Positions 62,248 to 64,000 of a DNA stretch of 64,000 nucleotides are shown piece by piece; position 1 is the stretch's first letter; every line of letters starts with the position of its first letter. The notes beneath the pieces are model-generated. The model did not search any database. It was not told the DNA's origin and was given only the letters and a program-made list of their open reading frames with translations. The translations under genes were made by a program, and so were the position numbers. Source of the DNA: Ceriagrion tenellum (lineage: Eukaryota; Arthropoda; Insecta; Odonata; Coenagrionidae); assembly GCA_963169105.1 (NCBI GenBank), contig OY720632.1, forward strand, positions 558,001 through 622,000. The letters run 5' to 3'.

Positions 62248-64000
62248 CGGCCACCGAAAACGTCCTCAAAATGACACCTTTTCCGGCCTTCAAACGCTCC
62301 TAACTCAAAAAGCACGCAACGCACGCGGACGTCGTCTCGTAATCAAGCACGTACCGACCACACGCGCATACACGTTCCACGCGAAGGAATCACATCCACT
62401 CGTTTTCACTACACGAAGGGGGCAACGATCAAAAATCCTAAGGTTAAACACTTGCAAAATTTGCCGAAAATGGCAGAATATAAAATTTATTTAAATCACG
62501 CGGAGCGACACCCGTGCATCGAGAAAGCTCCAACGAAGCCTATCACTATCGCGTTCGATGCCTATTCCCGAAAATTCTAGGATCGGTCTGTTTCGGCCAC
62601 CGAAAACGTCCTCAAAATGACACCTTTTCCGGCCTTCAAACGCTCCTAACTCAAAAAGCACGCAACGCACGCGGACGTCGTCTCGTAATCAAGCACGTAC
62701 CGACCACACGCGCATACACGTTCCACGCGAAGGAATCACATCCACACGTTTTCACTACACGAAGGGGGCAACGATCAAAAATCCTAAGGTTTGCTTGCAA
62801 CTTGCAAAATTTGCCGAAAATGGCAGAATATAAAATTTATTAAAATCACGCGGAGCGACACTCGTGCATCGAGAAAGCTCCAACGAAGCCTATCACTATC
62901 GCGTTCGATGCCTATTCCCGAAAATTCTAGGATCGGTCTGTTTCCGCCGCCGAAAACGTCCTCAAAATGACACCTTTTCCGGCCTTCAAACGCTCCTAAC
63001 TCAAAAAGCACGCAACGCACGCGGACGTCGTCTCGTAATCAAGCACGTACCGACCACACGCGCATACACGTTCCACGCGAAGGAATCACATCCACTCGTT
63101 TTCACTACACGAAGGGGGCAACGATCAAAAATCCTAAGGTTAAACACTTGCAAAATTTGCCGAAAATGGCAGAATATAAAATTTATTAAAATCACGCGGA
63201 GCGACACCCGTGCATCGAGAAAGCTCCAACGAAGCCTATCACTATCGCGTTCGATGCCTATTCCCGAAAATTCTAGGATCGGTCTGTTTCGGCCACCGAA
63301 AACGTCCTCAAAATGACACCTTTTCCGGCCTTCAAACGCTCCTAACTCAAAAAGCACGCAACGCACGCGGACGTCGTCTCGTAATCAAGCACGTACCGAC
63401 CACACGCGCATACACGTTCCACGCGAAGGAATCACATCCACTCGTTTTCACTACACGAAGGGGGCAACGATCAAAAATCCTAAGGTTTGCTTGCAACTTG
63501 CAAAATTTGCCGAAAATGGCAGAATATAAAATTTATTTAAATCACGCGGAGCGACACCCGTGCATCGAGAAAGATCCAACGAAGCCTATCACTATCGCGT
63601 TCGATGCCTATTCCCGAAAATTCTAGGATCGGTCTGTTTCGGCCACCGAAAACGTCCTCAAAATGACACCTTTTCCGGCCTTCAAACGCTCCTAACTCAA
63701 AAAGCACGCAACGCACGCGGACGTCGTCTCGTAATCAAGCACGTACCGACCACACGCGCATACACGTTCCACGCGAAGGAATCACATCCACTCGTTTTCA
63801 CTACACGAAGGGGGCAACGATCAAAAATCCTAAGGTTTGCTTGCAACTTGCAAAATTTGCCGAAAATGGCAGAATATAAAATTTATTAAAATCACGCGGA
63901 GCGACACCCGTGCATCGAGAAAGCTCCAACGAAGCCTATCACTATCGCGTTCGATGCCTATTCCCGAAAATTCTAGGATCGGTCTGTTTCGGCCACCGAA
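62248..64000 (+). repeat. Zone G: restarted zone F monomers, open at window end
   Basis: Monomers around 62.5-63.6 kb match those around 60.8-61.9 kb at an offset of 1738 bp (five monomers plus 8 bp), so this is a local five-monomer repeat and not a continuation of the 19-mer. The 350-bp variant occurs here at 62792, 63488 and 63838, the last two in adjacent monomers. The array continues past the window. Confidence 0.75.

Larger units (their letters stand above)
45791..63846 (+). repeat. 350-bp monomer subtype with TGCTTGCA replacement (15 members)
   Basis: The standard AAGGTTAAACACTTGC is changed to AAGGTTTGCTTGCAACTTGC, a net gain of 4 bp that leaves a tandem CTTGCAA CTTGCAA. The altered segment starts at 45791, 47525, 47875, 48571, 52381, 54115, 54465, 55161, 58970, 60704, 61054, 61750, 62792, 63488 and 63838. 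Twelve of the 15 sit at the same four places in the three 19-mer copies. The subtype is absent from the first 45.7 kb. Confidence 0.95.
1..64000 (+). repeat. Satellite DNA array, 346-bp monomer, about 185 tandem copies
   Basis: The window is filled end to end by head-to-tail copies of one 346-bp sequence. Taking the phase that starts TAACTCAAAA, monomers begin at 1, 347, 689, 1035 and so on at 346-bp steps. The steps change only where a monomer is 342, 343, 344, 345 or 350 bp long. No inverted monomer and no interrupting sequence was seen. Neighbouring monomers differ by only a few substitutions. Recurrent variable sites in monomer coordinates are 18 (A/T), 46 (A/C), 100 (T/A), 178 (A/G), 192 (A/T), 203 (G/C), 212 (C/T), 221+223 (G/A), 281 (G/T), 295 (C/G) and 299 (A/G). 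Variants 178G and 212T usually travel together. The array is a eukaryotic satellite, with a centromeric or heterochromatic location inferred from its size, purity and higher-order structure. I do not recognise the family. Confidence 0.98.

Noticed and set aside
1..64000. CRISPR array
   Set aside because: There is no short repeat with unrelated spacers. The whole 346 bp is repeated.
1..64000. CENP-B box (TTCGNNNNANNCGGG)
   Set aside because: TTCGATGCCTATTCCCG resembles it in part, but the required A and CGGG are not at the right spacing, and no other place on either strand fits.
1..64000. Telomeric or subtelomeric repeats
   Set aside because: CCTAA occurs in the CCTAAGGTTAA and CTCCTAACTC contexts of each monomer but never in tandem.
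1..64000. Monomer made of two diverged halves of 173 bp
   Set aside because: Only short words such as CACGCGGA recur about 175 bp apart. No sustained alignment of the halves was seen by eye.
1..64000. Ribosomal DNA spacer or other gene-linked repeat
   Set aside because: No rRNA sequence or unique gene segment occurs in 64 kb, so the array is not a spacer between genes here.

Overview
The whole 64-kb window is one uninterrupted head-to-tail satellite DNA array. A 346-bp monomer is repeated about 185 times in the same orientation from the first base to the last. I see no protein-coding gene, rRNA, tRNA, transposable element, CRISPR array or unique sequence. The reading frames that recur in every monomer on both strands are by-products of the repeat and are not annotated as genes.

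The array shows that the source is a eukaryote, most likely a centromeric, pericentromeric or other heterochromatic block. I do not recognise the monomer as a named satellite. A monomer counted by hand (3111-3456) has A 110, C 102, G 64 and T 70 (48% GC) and 34 CpG where about 19 are expected. That CpG excess argues against a genome with heavy germline methylation of repeats (vertebrates, most plants). It would fit an insect such as a hymenopteran or another sparsely methylated invertebrate, but this is inference only.

Layout, using diagnostic substitutions and small indels as markers. (A) 1-5532: monomers with many private variants and little higher-order structure. (B) 5533-17917: an older 10-monomer higher-order repeat (HOR) of 3459 bp, twice complete and once shortened to 8 monomers, then a mixed tract. 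(C) 17918-34103: a 6918-bp (20-monomer) block tandemly duplicated with one difference found by reading, itself built from related 11- and 9-monomer blocks, followed by a 12-monomer version and a partial copy. (D) 34104-38945: a 2421-bp 7-mer present twice, two differences. (E) 38852-43689: a different 7-mer of 2419 bp present twice, one difference. (F) 43690-62247: a 6590-bp 19-mer in a truncated copy, two near-complete copies and a partial copy. It carries a 350-bp monomer variant that is absent from the first 45.7 kb. (G) 62248-64000: a local restart of F-type monomers that runs off the window.

The blocks record successive unequal-exchange or amplification events. F contains monomers carrying E markers, so F probably amplified after E. 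Zones A and B look older than C to F. Possible functional elements are weak: a pol III B-box-like motif with a T-run downstream, a hairpin switched by one C/G site, and spaced A-tracts.
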